In this document: piece by piece, positions 38,367 to 47,656 of the stretch
Layout of the letters: each line of letters starts with the position of its first letter
Numbering within the stretch: the first letter of the stretch is position 1
From: Shewanella sp. Isolate11
Lineage (GTDB): Bacteria; Pseudomonadota; Gammaproteobacteria; Enterobacterales; Shewanellaceae
Length of the DNA: 64,000 bases
Assembly (NCBI RefSeq): GCF_022398315.1
Contig: NZ_JAKEVF010000003.1
Location: forward strand, 190,087 to 254,086
Direction of reading: 5' to 3'
Translations under genes and position numbers: made by a program
The notes under the pieces: model-generated
The model's database searches: none
Seen by the model: the letters and a program-made list of their open reading frames with translations, nothing else
What the model was told of the DNA's origin: nothing

Positions 38367-40034
38367 ATGGCTCAGTTTGTTTACAGCATGCTGCGGGTAG
38401 GAAAAATCGTTCCGCCCAAGAAGCAAATCTTAAAAGATATCTCCTTAAGCTTTTTCCCTGGCGCCAAAATTGGTGTACTTGGCCTAAACGGTTCAGGTAA
38501 GTCGACGCTACTTCGCATCATGGCCGGTATCGATACCGAAATTGAGGGTGAAGCGCGCCCAATGCAAGATCTGAAAATAGGTTATCTCCCCCAAGAACCT
38601 AAACTCGATCCCGAACAAACCGTCCGTCAAGCTATAGAAGAAGCGGTTTCTGAAGCAAAGAATGCCCTCACCCGCCTCGACGAAGTTTATGCACTCTATG
38701 CTGAGCCCGATGCCGACTTTGACGCACTAGCCAAAGAACAAGGCGAACTCGAAGCCATTATTCAGGCACAAGATGCCCATAACTTAGATAACATTCTTGA
38801 ACGTGCAGCCAATGCGCTACGTCTGCCAGATTGGGATGAAAAAATTGAAGTGTTATCCGGTGGTGAACGTCGCCGTGTGGCTATCTGTCGCTTACTCCTT
38901 GAAAAGCCAGATATGTTGCTACTCGATGAGCCAACCAACCACTTAGACGCCGAATCTGTCGCTTGGTTAGAGCGCTTCTTACAAGATTATACCGGTACCG
39001 TGGTGGCGATTACCCACGATAGATACTTCCTCGATAACGCCGCAGGCTGGATCTTAGAACTCGACCGTGGTGAAGGTATTCCATGGGAAGGTAACTACTC
39101 TTCTTGGCTTGAGCAAAAAGATGCTCGTCTACAGCAAGAATCAGCAGCCGAAAGTGCTCGTCAAAAAACCATTGCCAAAGAGCTGGAATGGGTACGTCAG
39201 GGGGCTAAAGGTCGCCAGTCGAAAGGCAAGGCGCGTATGGCACGCTTCGAAGAACTTAACACCAACGATTACCAAAAGCGTAACGAAACCAATGAGCTGT
39301 TCATTCCACCTGGGCCACGTTTGGGCGACAAGGTGATTGAAGTGAACAACCTCACTAAGTCTTATGGCGATCGCGTGTTGATTGACGACTTAAGCTTCTC
39401 TATTCCTAAGGGAGCGATTGTCGGTATTATCGGTGCCAACGGTGCGGGTAAATCAACCCTGTTTAAGATGATCAGTGGTACAGAGCAGCCTGATAGCGGT
39501 AACATCGAAGTGGGTGAATCAGTACAGATTGCTTCTGTAGAACAGTTCCGCGACTCGATGAATGATAAGAACACCGTTTGGCAGGAGATCTCCGGTGGTC
39601 AAGACATCATGCGCATCAACAACACAGAGATCCCAAGCCGTGCTTATGTTGGACGTTTCAACTTCCGTGGTGGCGATCAGCAGAAAATCATTGGCACCCT
39701 CTCGGGTGGTGAACGTAACCGTGTTCACTTGGCTAAACTATTACAAGCGGGCGGTAACGTACTGTTACTGGATGAGCCCACCAACGATCTCGACGTGGAA
39801 ACCTTACGTGCACTAGAAGAGGCGCTATTAGAGTTCCCTGGTTGTGCCATGGTAATTTCCCATGACCGTTGGTTCTTAGACAGAATCGCCACCCATATTC
39901 TTGATTACCGAGATGAAGGTAAAGTGAACTTCTACGAAGGTAACTACACCGAATACTCTACTTGGTTAAAAGAAACTTTAGGTACCGACGTCATTGAGCC
40001 ACATCGTCTCAAGTACAAGCGTATCAATAAGTAA
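38367..40034 (+). CDS. ettA: Energy-dependent translational throttle protein EttA
   Basis: The 555-residue ABC-F protein has two ATPase domains: first GLNGSGKST, LSGGERRRVAICRLL and DEPTNHLDAESVAWLE; second GANGAGKST, LSGGERNRVHLAKLL and DEPTNDLDVETLRALEEALL. The linker carries the lysine- and arginine-rich RQGAKGRQSKGKARMARFEEL, the ABC-F P-site tRNA-interaction motif. EttA binds the ribosomal E site and gates elongation according to ATP/ADP. It is monocistronic and ends in a strong terminator. Confidence 0.97.
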   Translation: MAQFVYSMLRVGKIVPPKKQILKDISLSFFPGAKIGVLGLNGSGKSTLLRIMAGIDTEIEGEARPMQDLKIGYLPQEPKLDPEQTVRQAIEEAVSEAKNALTRLDEVYALYAEPDADFDALAKEQGELEAIIQAQDAHNLDNILERAANALRLPDWDEKIEVLSGGERRRVAICRLLLEKPDMLLLDEPTNHLDAESVAWLERFLQDYTGTVVAITHDRYFLDNAAGWILELDRGEGIPWEGNYSSWLEQKDARLQQESAAESARQKTIAKELEWVRQGAKGRQSKGKARMARFEELNTNDYQKRNETNELFIPPGPRLGDKVIEVNNLTKSYGDRVLIDDLSFSIPKGAIVGIIGANGAGKSTLFKMISGTEQPDSGNIEVGESVQIASVEQFRDSMNDKNTVWQEISGGQDIMRINNTEIPSRAYVGRFNFRGGDQQKIIGTLSGGERNRVHLAKLLQAGGNVLLLDEPTNDLDVETLRALEEALLEFPGCAMVISHDRWFLDRIATHILDYRDEGKVNFYEGNYTEYSTWLKETLGTDVIEPHRLKYKRINK

Positions 40035-40056
40035 TCTTTTAAACTTAGCAATACAG

Positions 40057-40084
40057 AAACGGAGACTTATGTCTCCGTTTTTTT
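40057..40084 (+). terminator. Terminator of ettA
   Basis: AAACGGAGAC and GTCTCCGTTT pair perfectly with a TTAT loop and a long T run, about 22 bases after the stop. Confidence 0.92.
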
Positions 40085-40413
40085 TGCACTTTAGCACCAT
40101 TTATGCCTCAGTTTAGAGCTACACAAATCAACAAAAATCCCTTTTTATGATCTAGCCGCCAAATTCGTGTAAATATAAATGCGAACTATTACCATTAATG
40201 ATAGTATCTCAGATGATTTGTCATACTATTGAATATGCAAAACCGCTAGAGTATGACCTCTCGTTTTACGCTATCGCGCTTCAACCGCATATAAGAGATA
40301 GCCAAGGTTGTGACTCTGTTATGGATATTGTTAGAGTCCTCAGCAGATTTAACTGAACTTGATACGGTAATAAACAAGTCCAGTAAATAAGACTTTATAG
40401 AACAAGGTAAAAA
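40085..40413. other. Intergenic region upstream of the PepSY gene
   Basis: About 330 bases contain no gene. A candidate Fur box (40178-40196) is the only feature I can name. The rest is AT-rich with no convincing promoter or structure. Confidence 0.5.
40178..40196 (+). promoter_or_regulatory. Candidate Fur box upstream of the PepSY gene
   Basis: AATGCGAACTATTACCATT matches 15 of 18 specified positions of the 19-bp palindromic Fur consensus. It precedes a PepSY-type membrane gene, a class often iron-regulated. It lies about 220 bases before the start, which is far for direct control. Confidence 0.5.
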
Positions 40414-41511
40414 ATGCGTCGAATTTTATGGAAATGGCATGGTTGGTTGGGTCTATTTGCTGCATTGCCACTGTTTATCATTGCTCTGACCGGCAGCCTA
40501 CTCGTATTTAAGGCAGAAATCGATCAATGGCTGATGCCAGAAGTCGTTTATGCCAGCGCCGAAGAGAGATTATCTTTTACCCAATTAGTCAATGACGCCG
40601 ACAGCGCCCTACCCGAACATGAAATTTTAGGTTGGGAATTTGCCTCTGCAGCCGGTGAAGCCGATAGATTATATGTCGCTAAACAAGGGACCTATGATTG
40701 GCAGATGCTGTATGCCGATCCGAGCAATGGCCAATTACTCAGCCCTCCAGTCTCTTTAACCCATTTCCTAACCGATTGGTTATTGGAACTGCATTACACA
40801 CTACTTGCAGACCATGTGGGCTTAGTCGTCACAGGTGTGGTATCAATAGTACTAATCTTGCTCGCTATTTCGGGCTTTATTCTACACCGTCAATTCTGGC
40901 GCACTTTCTTCACCTTAAGATGGAACAAGAGTCTGCGACTGTTTCTGAGCGATGCCCATAAAATGCTGGGGATCATCGGCGCGCCGCTGTTTTTAATCTT
41001 AGGTTTTACCGGCGCTTGGTGGAACATAGATCACTTGATTGAAGAGTCGAATGAACCGGATCAGGCACAATTTATTATCACACAAGCTTACTATAACAAG
41101 AGCCTCAACTTTGATGCCTTGCTGGTAGATGCGGCTAAGTCCATCGACAACTTCCAAGCTAGCTATGTGCGTTTTCCTGATAAGAGTTACCCAGGCATTC
41201 ACCTATTTGGTGCTGCTACAGACAAAGGTGTGCTTCGCAGCGACTTTGGTTCAATCGTGAGTTTCGATGACCAAACAGGGAAATCAACTGGCGCGCTGGA
41301 TGTCACCAAGAGCGGCGCGCTATATCAATTTACCGACAGCTTTAGACCACTGCATTATGGTAACTTTGGCGGAATGGTAACTAAGGTGATCTGGTGCATC
41401 ATCGGCTTCTTCCCAAGCTTAATGGCATTATCTGGCTATCTCATGTGGCGCAAACGCCGCAAGCCACAAAAGGCTAAACGTGCCAGCCAACCCCGTACTG
41501 CTACCGCCTAA
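40414..41511 (+). CDS. PepSY-associated membrane protein (siderophore/iron-linked type)
   Basis: The 365-residue protein matches the PepSY_TM family: RRILWKWHGWLGLFAALPLF, ALTGSLLVFKAEIDQWL, LLELHYTLLADHVGLVVTGV, SDAHKMLGIIGAPLFLILGF and GYLMWRKRRKPQKA. It has four membrane helices and a basic C-terminal tail. Conserved histidines lie in helices (WHGWLG, LHYTLLADHVG, DAHKML), which suggest heme or redox binding. Members are often iron-controlled and reduce ferric siderophores or act with TonB receptors; this is family knowledge. No transport gene adjoins it. Confidence 0.82.
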   Translation: MRRILWKWHGWLGLFAALPLFIIALTGSLLVFKAEIDQWLMPEVVYASAEERLSFTQLVNDADSALPEHEILGWEFASAAGEADRLYVAKQGTYDWQMLYADPSNGQLLSPPVSLTHFLTDWLLELHYTLLADHVGLVVTGVVSIVLILLAISGFILHRQFWRTFFTLRWNKSLRLFLSDAHKMLGIIGAPLFLILGFTGAWWNIDHLIEESNEPDQAQFIITQAYYNKSLNFDALLVDAAKSIDNFQASYVRFPDKSYPGIHLFGAATDKGVLRSDFGSIVSFDDQTGKSTGALDVTKSGALYQFTDSFRPLHYGNFGGMVTKVIWCIIGFFPSLMALSGYLMWRKRRKPQKAKRASQPRTATA

Positions 41512-41529
41512 TCTCATCTTATTGCTTAC

Positions 41530-41561
41530 AAAAAAGCCAATGAATAACCATTGGCTTTTTT
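41530..41561. terminator. Bidirectional terminator between the PepSY gene and the RND pump
   Basis: AAAAAGCCAATG and CATTGGCTTTTT (allowing a short loop AATAAC) pair with A and T runs on each side. Confidence 0.88.
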
Positions 41562-41578
41562 ATTACAGGCATTAGCCC

Positions 41579-44500
41579 TTACGCTTGTTTAGCTAATTGT
41601 TTCTGCTGTTCTATCGCCTGCTCTAATTGCGCTTCAACATATCCCGGCGAACGTGTATTACCTGAAATCAAACGATACATGGCGGGAATAACAAACAGGG
41701 TAACGAAACTAGCAAACGCCATACCGAAGAACACCACTGTCCCAACGGCAATTCGACTCTCAGAGCCTGCACCAGTTGACATAATTAACGGAATTGCACC
41801 CACTAAGGTAGTAAATGCCGTCATCAAAATAGGACGTAAACGTCTTGCAGACGCATCAATAATCGCCTGTTCAATATCACGGCCTCGGTCACGTAATTGA
41901 TTAGCGAACTCCACAATAAGAATACCGTTTTTAGTCACCATACCAATCAACATGATCATACCGATCTGACTGTAGATATTGAGCCCTTGTCCCATTAAAT
42001 ACAGGCCTAAGAAACCACCGAAGACCCCCATAGGCACAGTAAACATCACCACCAACGGATTAATAAAGCTTTCAAACTGAGCCGCTAACACCAAGTAAGC
42101 CACCAGCAAGGCTAAGCCAAAGACGATTAAAACACTGCTTTGGTTTTCCTTAAAGTCTTTTGACTCTCCGGTGTAACTCACCGAGATATCGCTTGGTAGC
42201 ATATTGATTGCTTGATCGTCGAGGAAATCCAGCGCCTCACCTAAGGTGTAGCCAGCTCCTAAATTAGCCTTCATGGTGATCGATTTTTGCTTATTGGTGT
42301 GGCTCAGTTTATTAGCTGAAGCCACCTCTTCAATATGGGTGATGGCATCGAGAGAGATAAGATCGCCCTTGGCTGAGCGCATATAGATGTTGCTCAGATC
42401 CGCCATGCTATTAAAGCTGTCTTCATTACCTCGCAGGTAAACATCATACTCTTCACCACGCTCGATGAAGGTGGTTTCGCTGCGCCCGCCTAGCATCACC
42501 TCTAGGGTTTCTGACACATCGGCAACGCTAATTCCCAACTCGGCAGCACGAATTCTATCGACAGTCACCAACATCTCTGGAGTCGTTTCGGCATAATCTA
42601 AATCGGCGCCCTCAAGCATTGGTGACTCATCGGCCACCTCTTTTAACTTAGTCGCCCACTTAAATAACTCATCGTAATCTGAGCCACCTAAAACAAACTG
42701 CACTGGCTCGCTCGACTGTCCACGAAAACCAGGTAGCATTGGGCGCACCATCACATCTGGAATACCTTTTAGCGCTTGAGAAACAATACCCAATGCTTGC
42801 TGCGCGCTCACATCGCGATCGCCCCATTTCTCTAGCTGCATGATCACAAAGCCTGTCTGATCTCCGGCTCGACCACCAAATGCAGGTGCCTGAATACTAA
42901 ATGATTTCAATACCCCCTGACCAAGAAGCGGCATTAGTCGCTGCTGCACAATATCCATATTTGCGGTCATGCGATTGTAACTGGTGCCTTCTGCGCCCTT
43001 AACAAAGGCAAACATCACGCCCCTATCTTCTTGAGGGGCAAGCTGTGAAGGCACGTTTTGCATCAACAAACCACTGCCGATAATGCAGGCGATAATCACC
43101 AAAGGTGCAGCAATTCGCCAGCGTACCGCTTTAACCACCCACACACGATAGCCAGCTTCTAATCGAGCAAACAATCTGTCCATCAAGCGGTTAAAACCGT
43201 TAGGCTTAACATTGGCCTTGAGCATTTTACTGCCGAGCACCGGCGTTAAGGTTAACGCCACGATGGAAGAAAACACTACAGACATGGCTAATGTCACCGC
43301 AAACTCGGTAAACAGACGGCCAACCATACCGTCCATAAAAGAGATAGGTAAAAACACCATTACCAATACTGCGGTAGTTGCAACAACGGCAAAGCCAACC
43401 TCCTGCGCCCCTTTATAGGCCGCTAGCAGTGGTGGTTGTCCTTTTTGAATATGGTGGAAAATGTTTTCCACCACCACAATGGCATCATCGACTACCAGAC
43501 CGATAGCTAGAATCAGTGCCATCAAGGTCAATAGATTGATAGAGAAACCAAAGAAGTTAGCCGCGATGAAAGCCGAGATCAAAGACACAGGCACCGTAAC
43601 TGCAGGGATAAGCGTCGCCCTTGCCTGACCAATAAATATATACAGCACTAAAACCACTAACACGCCCGTGATATACAAGGTGTTATATACTTCATTAATC
43701 GATTGATCGATAAACACAGTAGAGTCGTAATCGACAGTAAGCTTAGTCCCCTCAGGCAGGAACTTTTGAATTTTGTCTACCTCACTGCGCACTTGCTTCG
43801 CCACTTCCAGAGGGTTGGCATCAGATTGCGCAACAATGCCTAAACTCAGGTTAGGAACGCCATTGCTTTTATAGGTGGAGTTTTCATTTTCGGCGCCCAC
43901 GAACACAGAGGCGATATCTTTAAGATAAATCGGCGTCCCATCGTTGGCAGTTCGCACCACTAGATAGTCAAAATCTTCTGGGTGATAGTAGAGTCGTGCA
44001 GTACGCACCGCCATCACTGTGGTGTCGTTACGTACTTCACCACCTGGGCTTTCAATGTTTTCACTGCGCAGCGCAGAGATAATATCGGCCGTAGTCACAC
44101 CTCGTCCTGCCATGAGTTCAGGCTTTAACTGAACATACATCACCTTATAGAGCCCGCCAGAAATATTGACCGAACTGACTCCGGTGATCAGACTAAACCT
44201 GTCTTGCAATACGCGCTGCGCATAATCGGTTAGCTGAGTGCGATCCATATTGGACGAACTGAGATTAATATAAACCGATGGCTGACCCGAACCGTTATCT
44301 TTAGAAACAATGGGGTCATTGGCCTCGTCTGGCAAACGACGCTGTGCCCGCGCCACCGCGTCACGCACATCACTCACCCCTTCAGTGAGATCCCACTCCA
44401 TATCGAAAGTTATAGTAATTCGCGACATGCCGTTTCGGGTCACCGAAGTAATCTCATCGATGCCACTGATACCTGTGAGTTCGTCTTCAAGCACCGTGGT

Positions 44501-44689
44501 GATCTGACTCTCCATAATGGTCGCCGAAGCGCCAGTATAGGTGGTCATCACTGTCACAACAGGGCTTTCGACATCGGGCATTTCACGCACAGCAAGCTTA
44601 GTAAATGAAACGATACCGAACACACACAACAGCAAGCTTAAAACAATTGCTACAACCGGACGTTTAACCGAGACATCAGATAGCAACAT
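41579..44689 (-). CDS. RND efflux pump inner-membrane permease
   Basis: The 1036-residue protein is a full-length HAE1-type RND transporter with twelve membrane helices: one N-terminal (about 10-30), five after residue 335, one near 525, and five after 850. The proton-relay aspartates sit in GLVVDDAIVVVENI (D401, D402), and the docking and porter repeats are complete. It exports drugs, bile-type compounds or organic solvents; the substrate is unknown. Its start overlaps the upstream adaptor stop by one base (TAATG), so the two are coupled. No outer-membrane TolC homolog adjoins, so it probably uses a shared one. Confidence 0.95.
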   Translation of the reverse strand: MLLSDVSVKRPVVAIVLSLLLCVFGIVSFTKLAVREMPDVESPVVTVMTTYTGASATIMESQITTVLEDELTGISGIDEITSVTRNGMSRITITFDMEWDLTEGVSDVRDAVARAQRRLPDEANDPIVSKDNGSGQPSVYINLSSSNMDRTQLTDYAQRVLQDRFSLITGVSSVNISGGLYKVMYVQLKPELMAGRGVTTADIISALRSENIESPGGEVRNDTTVMAVRTARLYYHPEDFDYLVVRTANDGTPIYLKDIASVFVGAENENSTYKSNGVPNLSLGIVAQSDANPLEVAKQVRSEVDKIQKFLPEGTKLTVDYDSTVFIDQSINEVYNTLYITGVLVVLVLYIFIGQARATLIPAVTVPVSLISAFIAANFFGFSINLLTLMALILAIGLVVDDAIVVVENIFHHIQKGQPPLLAAYKGAQEVGFAVVATTAVLVMVFLPISFMDGMVGRLFTEFAVTLAMSVVFSSIVALTLTPVLGSKMLKANVKPNGFNRLMDRLFARLEAGYRVWVVKAVRWRIAAPLVIIACIIGSGLLMQNVPSQLAPQEDRGVMFAFVKGAEGTSYNRMTANMDIVQQRLMPLLGQGVLKSFSIQAPAFGGRAGDQTGFVIMQLEKWGDRDVSAQQALGIVSQALKGIPDVMVRPMLPGFRGQSSEPVQFVLGGSDYDELFKWATKLKEVADESPMLEGADLDYAETTPEMLVTVDRIRAAELGISVADVSETLEVMLGGRSETTFIERGEEYDVYLRGNEDSFNSMADLSNIYMRSAKGDLISLDAITHIEEVASANKLSHTNKQKSITMKANLGAGYTLGEALDFLDDQAINMLPSDISVSYTGESKDFKENQSSVLIVFGLALLVAYLVLAAQFESFINPLVVMFTVPMGVFGGFLGLYLMGQGLNIYSQIGMIMLIGMVTKNGILIVEFANQLRDRGRDIEQAIIDASARRLRPILMTAFTTLVGAIPLIMSTGAGSESRIAVGTVVFFGMAFASFVTLFVIPAMYRLISGNTRSPGYVEAQLEQAIEQQKQLAKQA

Positions 44690-45843
44690 TAGCCGCGTCC
44701 TCCTGAAGTCGCTGCATTATTGGCCAGTTCAGTACTTGCTTGCTCATTGGTTTCCAGCAGATCATCGACACGAATGCCATCGCGCATATTAACCAATCCC
44801 TGCACCACGATTTTGTCACCCACTTTTACACCACTTGTGATTAACACTTCATCACCAATCCGCGCCCCTAAGGTCACTTGAGTGCGGCGAGCTACATTTT
44901 GATTATCAATCACATACACAAAACGCTTAGTGCCTGAATACTCCAATGCTTGCACAGGCACCACAGGCTCGGTCACTGGCGCGAAGCCAATATCGGCGGT
45001 CATCAACATCCCCGGCATTAACTTATTGTTAGGATTATCAAAACTCACACGCACCTTTAAATTAAGGGTGTCGGGATTAATACGAGGGTCGATAGCCACC
45101 ACCTTGCCGCTGAAGGTTTCCTGTTCCCACGCACGACTTATCGCCGTGACCTCCATTCCGATATACAGACGCGACAGATACATCTCAGGCACTTGAACAT
45201 CCAAACGCATCGACGATAGATCATCCAGACTCAGTAACTCATTGCCCGCAGAAACCATTTTGCCCAGACTAAAATCCACTAAGCCTGCAGTTCCCGAAAA
45301 TGGCGCTCGGATAGTGTGAAAGTCCAACTCAGCTTGTGCCGCTTGTAAACGCGCTAACGCCATATCGACGCTGGCTTTTTGCGCCGCAATTTCAGTTTGC
45401 GTAATGGCATGGCTGCCACTGAGCTTTTGATATTCATCCAATTTACGCTGCTCATCGCTCAGGTAGGCTTTCGCCTCCGCCACACTGGCTTTAGGCTTAG
45501 CATCATCGAGCACCACTAAGATTTGGTTGGCTTGAATAAGCTCGTTAGCATCGACATTAATCTGAGTGATCTTGCCCGCTACTTCGGCAGCAATATCCAC
45601 CGAACGCTGTGCTTCTAACTTTCCAATCAGCGAAATATGTTGCGTCAGCTGATGCTCTGACACGGCTCCGCTCACAATGGGTACCACTCGGCCAGTAGGA
45701 GTGGCGAGCTTAACTTGTGGTTTTTGTTGAGCTGTGTTTGGTTGATTTTGCTGTTGAGATTTTTCTGCAAAAGAAAATTGGCTAAATGCCACTAACGACA
45801 TCGTTGCCAGTAAAATTGAGGTAACAAGCAGTTTCTTATTCAT
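44689..45843 (-). CDS. RND efflux periplasmic adaptor (membrane fusion protein)
   Basis: The 384-residue protein has a signal peptide (about 1-26, ending FSFA), a Gln-rich stretch, a lipoyl/barrel-sandwich region (about 60-200; VDIAAEVAGKITQINVDAN and FHTIRAPFSGTAGLVDFSLG), a short coiled-coil hairpin, and a C-terminal beta-barrel and MP domain. No lipobox cysteine was seen, so it is likely anchored by its hydrophobic N-terminus or free in the periplasm. It links the RND permease to an outer-membrane channel. It is the first gene of the efflux operon. Confidence 0.92.
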   Translation of the reverse strand: MNKKLLVTSILLATMSLVAFSQFSFAEKSQQQNQPNTAQQKPQVKLATPTGRVVPIVSGAVSEHQLTQHISLIGKLEAQRSVDIAAEVAGKITQINVDANELIQANQILVVLDDAKPKASVAEAKAYLSDEQRKLDEYQKLSGSHAITQTEIAAQKASVDMALARLQAAQAELDFHTIRAPFSGTAGLVDFSLGKMVSAGNELLSLDDLSSMRLDVQVPEMYLSRLYIGMEVTAISRAWEQETFSGKVVAIDPRINPDTLNLKVRVSFDNPNNKLMPGMLMTADIGFAPVTEPVVPVQALEYSGTKRFVYVIDNQNVARRTQVTLGARIGDEVLITSGVKVGDKIVVQGLVNMRDGIRVDDLLETNEQASTELANNAATSGGRG

Positions 45844-46098
45844 TTTTATGTTCGCTATTTAACTGTGCCCATTGGTGGCTATTGTAAATAACAAAGGCCA
45901 TTTTGAGAGTAAAGCAGTGTAAATCTGAGCAAACACAAGCCGGAAAACCCCGTTTAAATTGCAACAAGATATATATTCAGTACAAAAATGAGCAATAAAC
46001 ATGAATAAAAACCACTTTCAATGAAGATATTGACTCAAAACTGTATTTATCCCAATTTCTACTTCTGTTAGGCTGGGCAAAACTACAGCGGAGACCCC

Positions 46099-46530
46099 AT
46101 GCAACTTCACTGGCTCAATGACGATGAGCGCATAGAGGCATTTGGTTTTTACAAAAAATTTATGCCCCACGCTCGGCTGACGAAGAAAGAAAAACTTGGG
46201 GTATTTTTTGCCGAAAACTCAGCAAGTAAGCCAATAATCGCGGCAGTAAGGTTAAGGCCCATAGGCTCATATCAATTGCTAACAGGAATCTTGGTTCATC
46301 CCGGCAATCGCGGCCAAGGTGTCGGGCATCAACTGATGCAGGCACTAAAGCCTCACTTGGAAAGTGCGCCAAGCTTTCTATTTTCTCTGCCTCATCTGCG
46401 CAATTTTTACCAACAACATCAATTTGAAGGCGATCGACAAGCGCCAGCAGAAATCCGAGACTTATTCAGTAGATACACAAGAGAAGGCAAGTCACTCTAC
46501 CTTATGTGCCACAGCTCTAATGAACCTTAA
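46099..46530 (+). CDS. GNAT-family N-acetyltransferase
   Basis: The 143-residue protein has the GNAT fold: a central strand pair with PIIAAVRLRPIGSYQLLTGILVHPGNRGQGVGHQLMQAL, where GNRGQGVG is the acetyl-CoA-binding motif A (Q/RxxGxG/A). It resembles small Shewanella GNAT enzymes of unknown substrate. It is 100 bases upstream of a sulfotransferase on the same strand, so it could belong with the following modification genes. An ATG at 46099 follows a weak site GCGGAGA. Confidence 0.75.
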   Translation: MQLHWLNDDERIEAFGFYKKFMPHARLTKKEKLGVFFAENSASKPIIAAVRLRPIGSYQLLTGILVHPGNRGQGVGHQLMQALKPHLESAPSFLFSLPHLRNFYQQHQFEGDRQAPAEIRDLFSRYTREGKSLYLMCHSSNEP

Positions 46531-46630
46531 AGATAAACCGCTTCAAGCTGAGGTTGAGTTTTTTGGCAATAACATTAAAGTAGGCAAACTATAACAATAA
46601 TAAAACATGCTTATTTAAAGGTACGCCAGC

Positions 46631-47635
46631 TTGAATTCATCTTGTTTTGACCGACCCATTATCATCTTATCGGCTCCACGTTCAGGCAGTACTCTGATGT
46701 TTGAGATCTTGTCCCATAGCCAAAGTCTTTGGACTATCGGCGGTGAGAGTCATCATGTGATTGAAAAGCACCGCCAACTCAACATTACCCATAAAAACTT
46801 TGAGTCCAATGCCTTAGATGAAACTGATTGGGATGAATCGATACATCAAGCCTTACTGGCTGACTTTCAGCAGCAACTAAAAGATCATCAACAACAGGCT
46901 TATCGGCCTGATATGGGGCCGATTCGTTTCTTAGAAAAAACCCCAAAAAACAGCCTTAGAATCCCATTTTTAAATAAACTGTTCCCCGACGCGTTGTTTA
47001 TCTACCTAGTTCGCGATCCCAAAGAAAATATCAACAGCATCATGCAGGCGTGGCAAAGCCAACGCTTTAGAACCTATCCAGGTTTACCTGGATGGAATGG
47101 CGACTGGTCACTGTTATTACCTAAACAGTGGCAGACAATGAAAGGTAAACCTCTGCAGCAAGTAGCATGTTTTCAGTGGCAACAAGCGAACCAGAGCATT
47201 ATCGATGCCCTCAGCCAACTGCCGCGATCTCGCTGGAAAATAGTTAACTACCGCCAACTTATCAATAATCCTACTGCCACGGTTAAACAGATCTGCGAGC
47301 ACTTAGAAATTCCATTCGATAGCAGCTTACAGACCCTTTGCAGCGGTGAGTTACCCTACTCTCGTTATACGGTAACAAAGCCAAAACTCAATAAATGGTT
47401 GCTGCATTATCGAGAAATTGAGTCTATCTGGCCTCAGGTTCAACCGACACTACTGCAGATCAACCAATTATTAAAACAAAGCGGTCAACAAGAGTTTGAC
47501 ACTCGTTGGCCCGATGAATTGGCTCCTGCAGCACCACAGGTAAATAATGATAAATATGCTGGTACACCCAGAAATGCTCCCTGTCCTTGTGGTTCCAATA
47601 AACGTTTTAAGCAATGCCACGGTCAGCTCACCTAA
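46631..47635 (+). CDS. PAPS-type sulfotransferase with SEC-C tail
   Basis: The 334-residue protein has the sulfotransferase 5'-PSB loop SAPRSGST (14-21) followed by LMFEILSHS, then FLEKTPKNSLRIPFLNKLFP and YLVRDPKENINSI, the 3'-PB-like region. The last 21 residues, RNAPCPCGSNKRFKQCHGQ, form a SEC-C zinc motif (C318, C320, C329, H330), as in the SecA tail. The enzyme should transfer sulfate from PAPS to an unknown acceptor, or it may be a desulfating relative. It starts at TTG 46631. It is 21 bases upstream of the beta-hydroxylase gene whose C-terminus carries the same motif. Confidence 0.82.
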   Translation: MNSSCFDRPIIILSAPRSGSTLMFEILSHSQSLWTIGGESHHVIEKHRQLNITHKNFESNALDETDWDESIHQALLADFQQQLKDHQQQAYRPDMGPIRFLEKTPKNSLRIPFLNKLFPDALFIYLVRDPKENINSIMQAWQSQRFRTYPGLPGWNGDWSLLLPKQWQTMKGKPLQQVACFQWQQANQSIIDALSQLPRSRWKIVNYRQLINNPTATVKQICEHLEIPFDSSLQTLCSGELPYSRYTVTKPKLNKWLLHYREIESIWPQVQPTLLQINQLLKQSGQQEFDTRWPDELAPAAPQVNNDKYAGTPRNAPCPCGSNKRFKQCHGQLT

Positions 47636-47656
47636 CGGAGTCGAAATAAATTACCC

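Noticed and set aside
41579..45843. Complete tripartite efflux operon
   Set aside because: No outer-membrane TolC-type gene lies within the unit or next to it.
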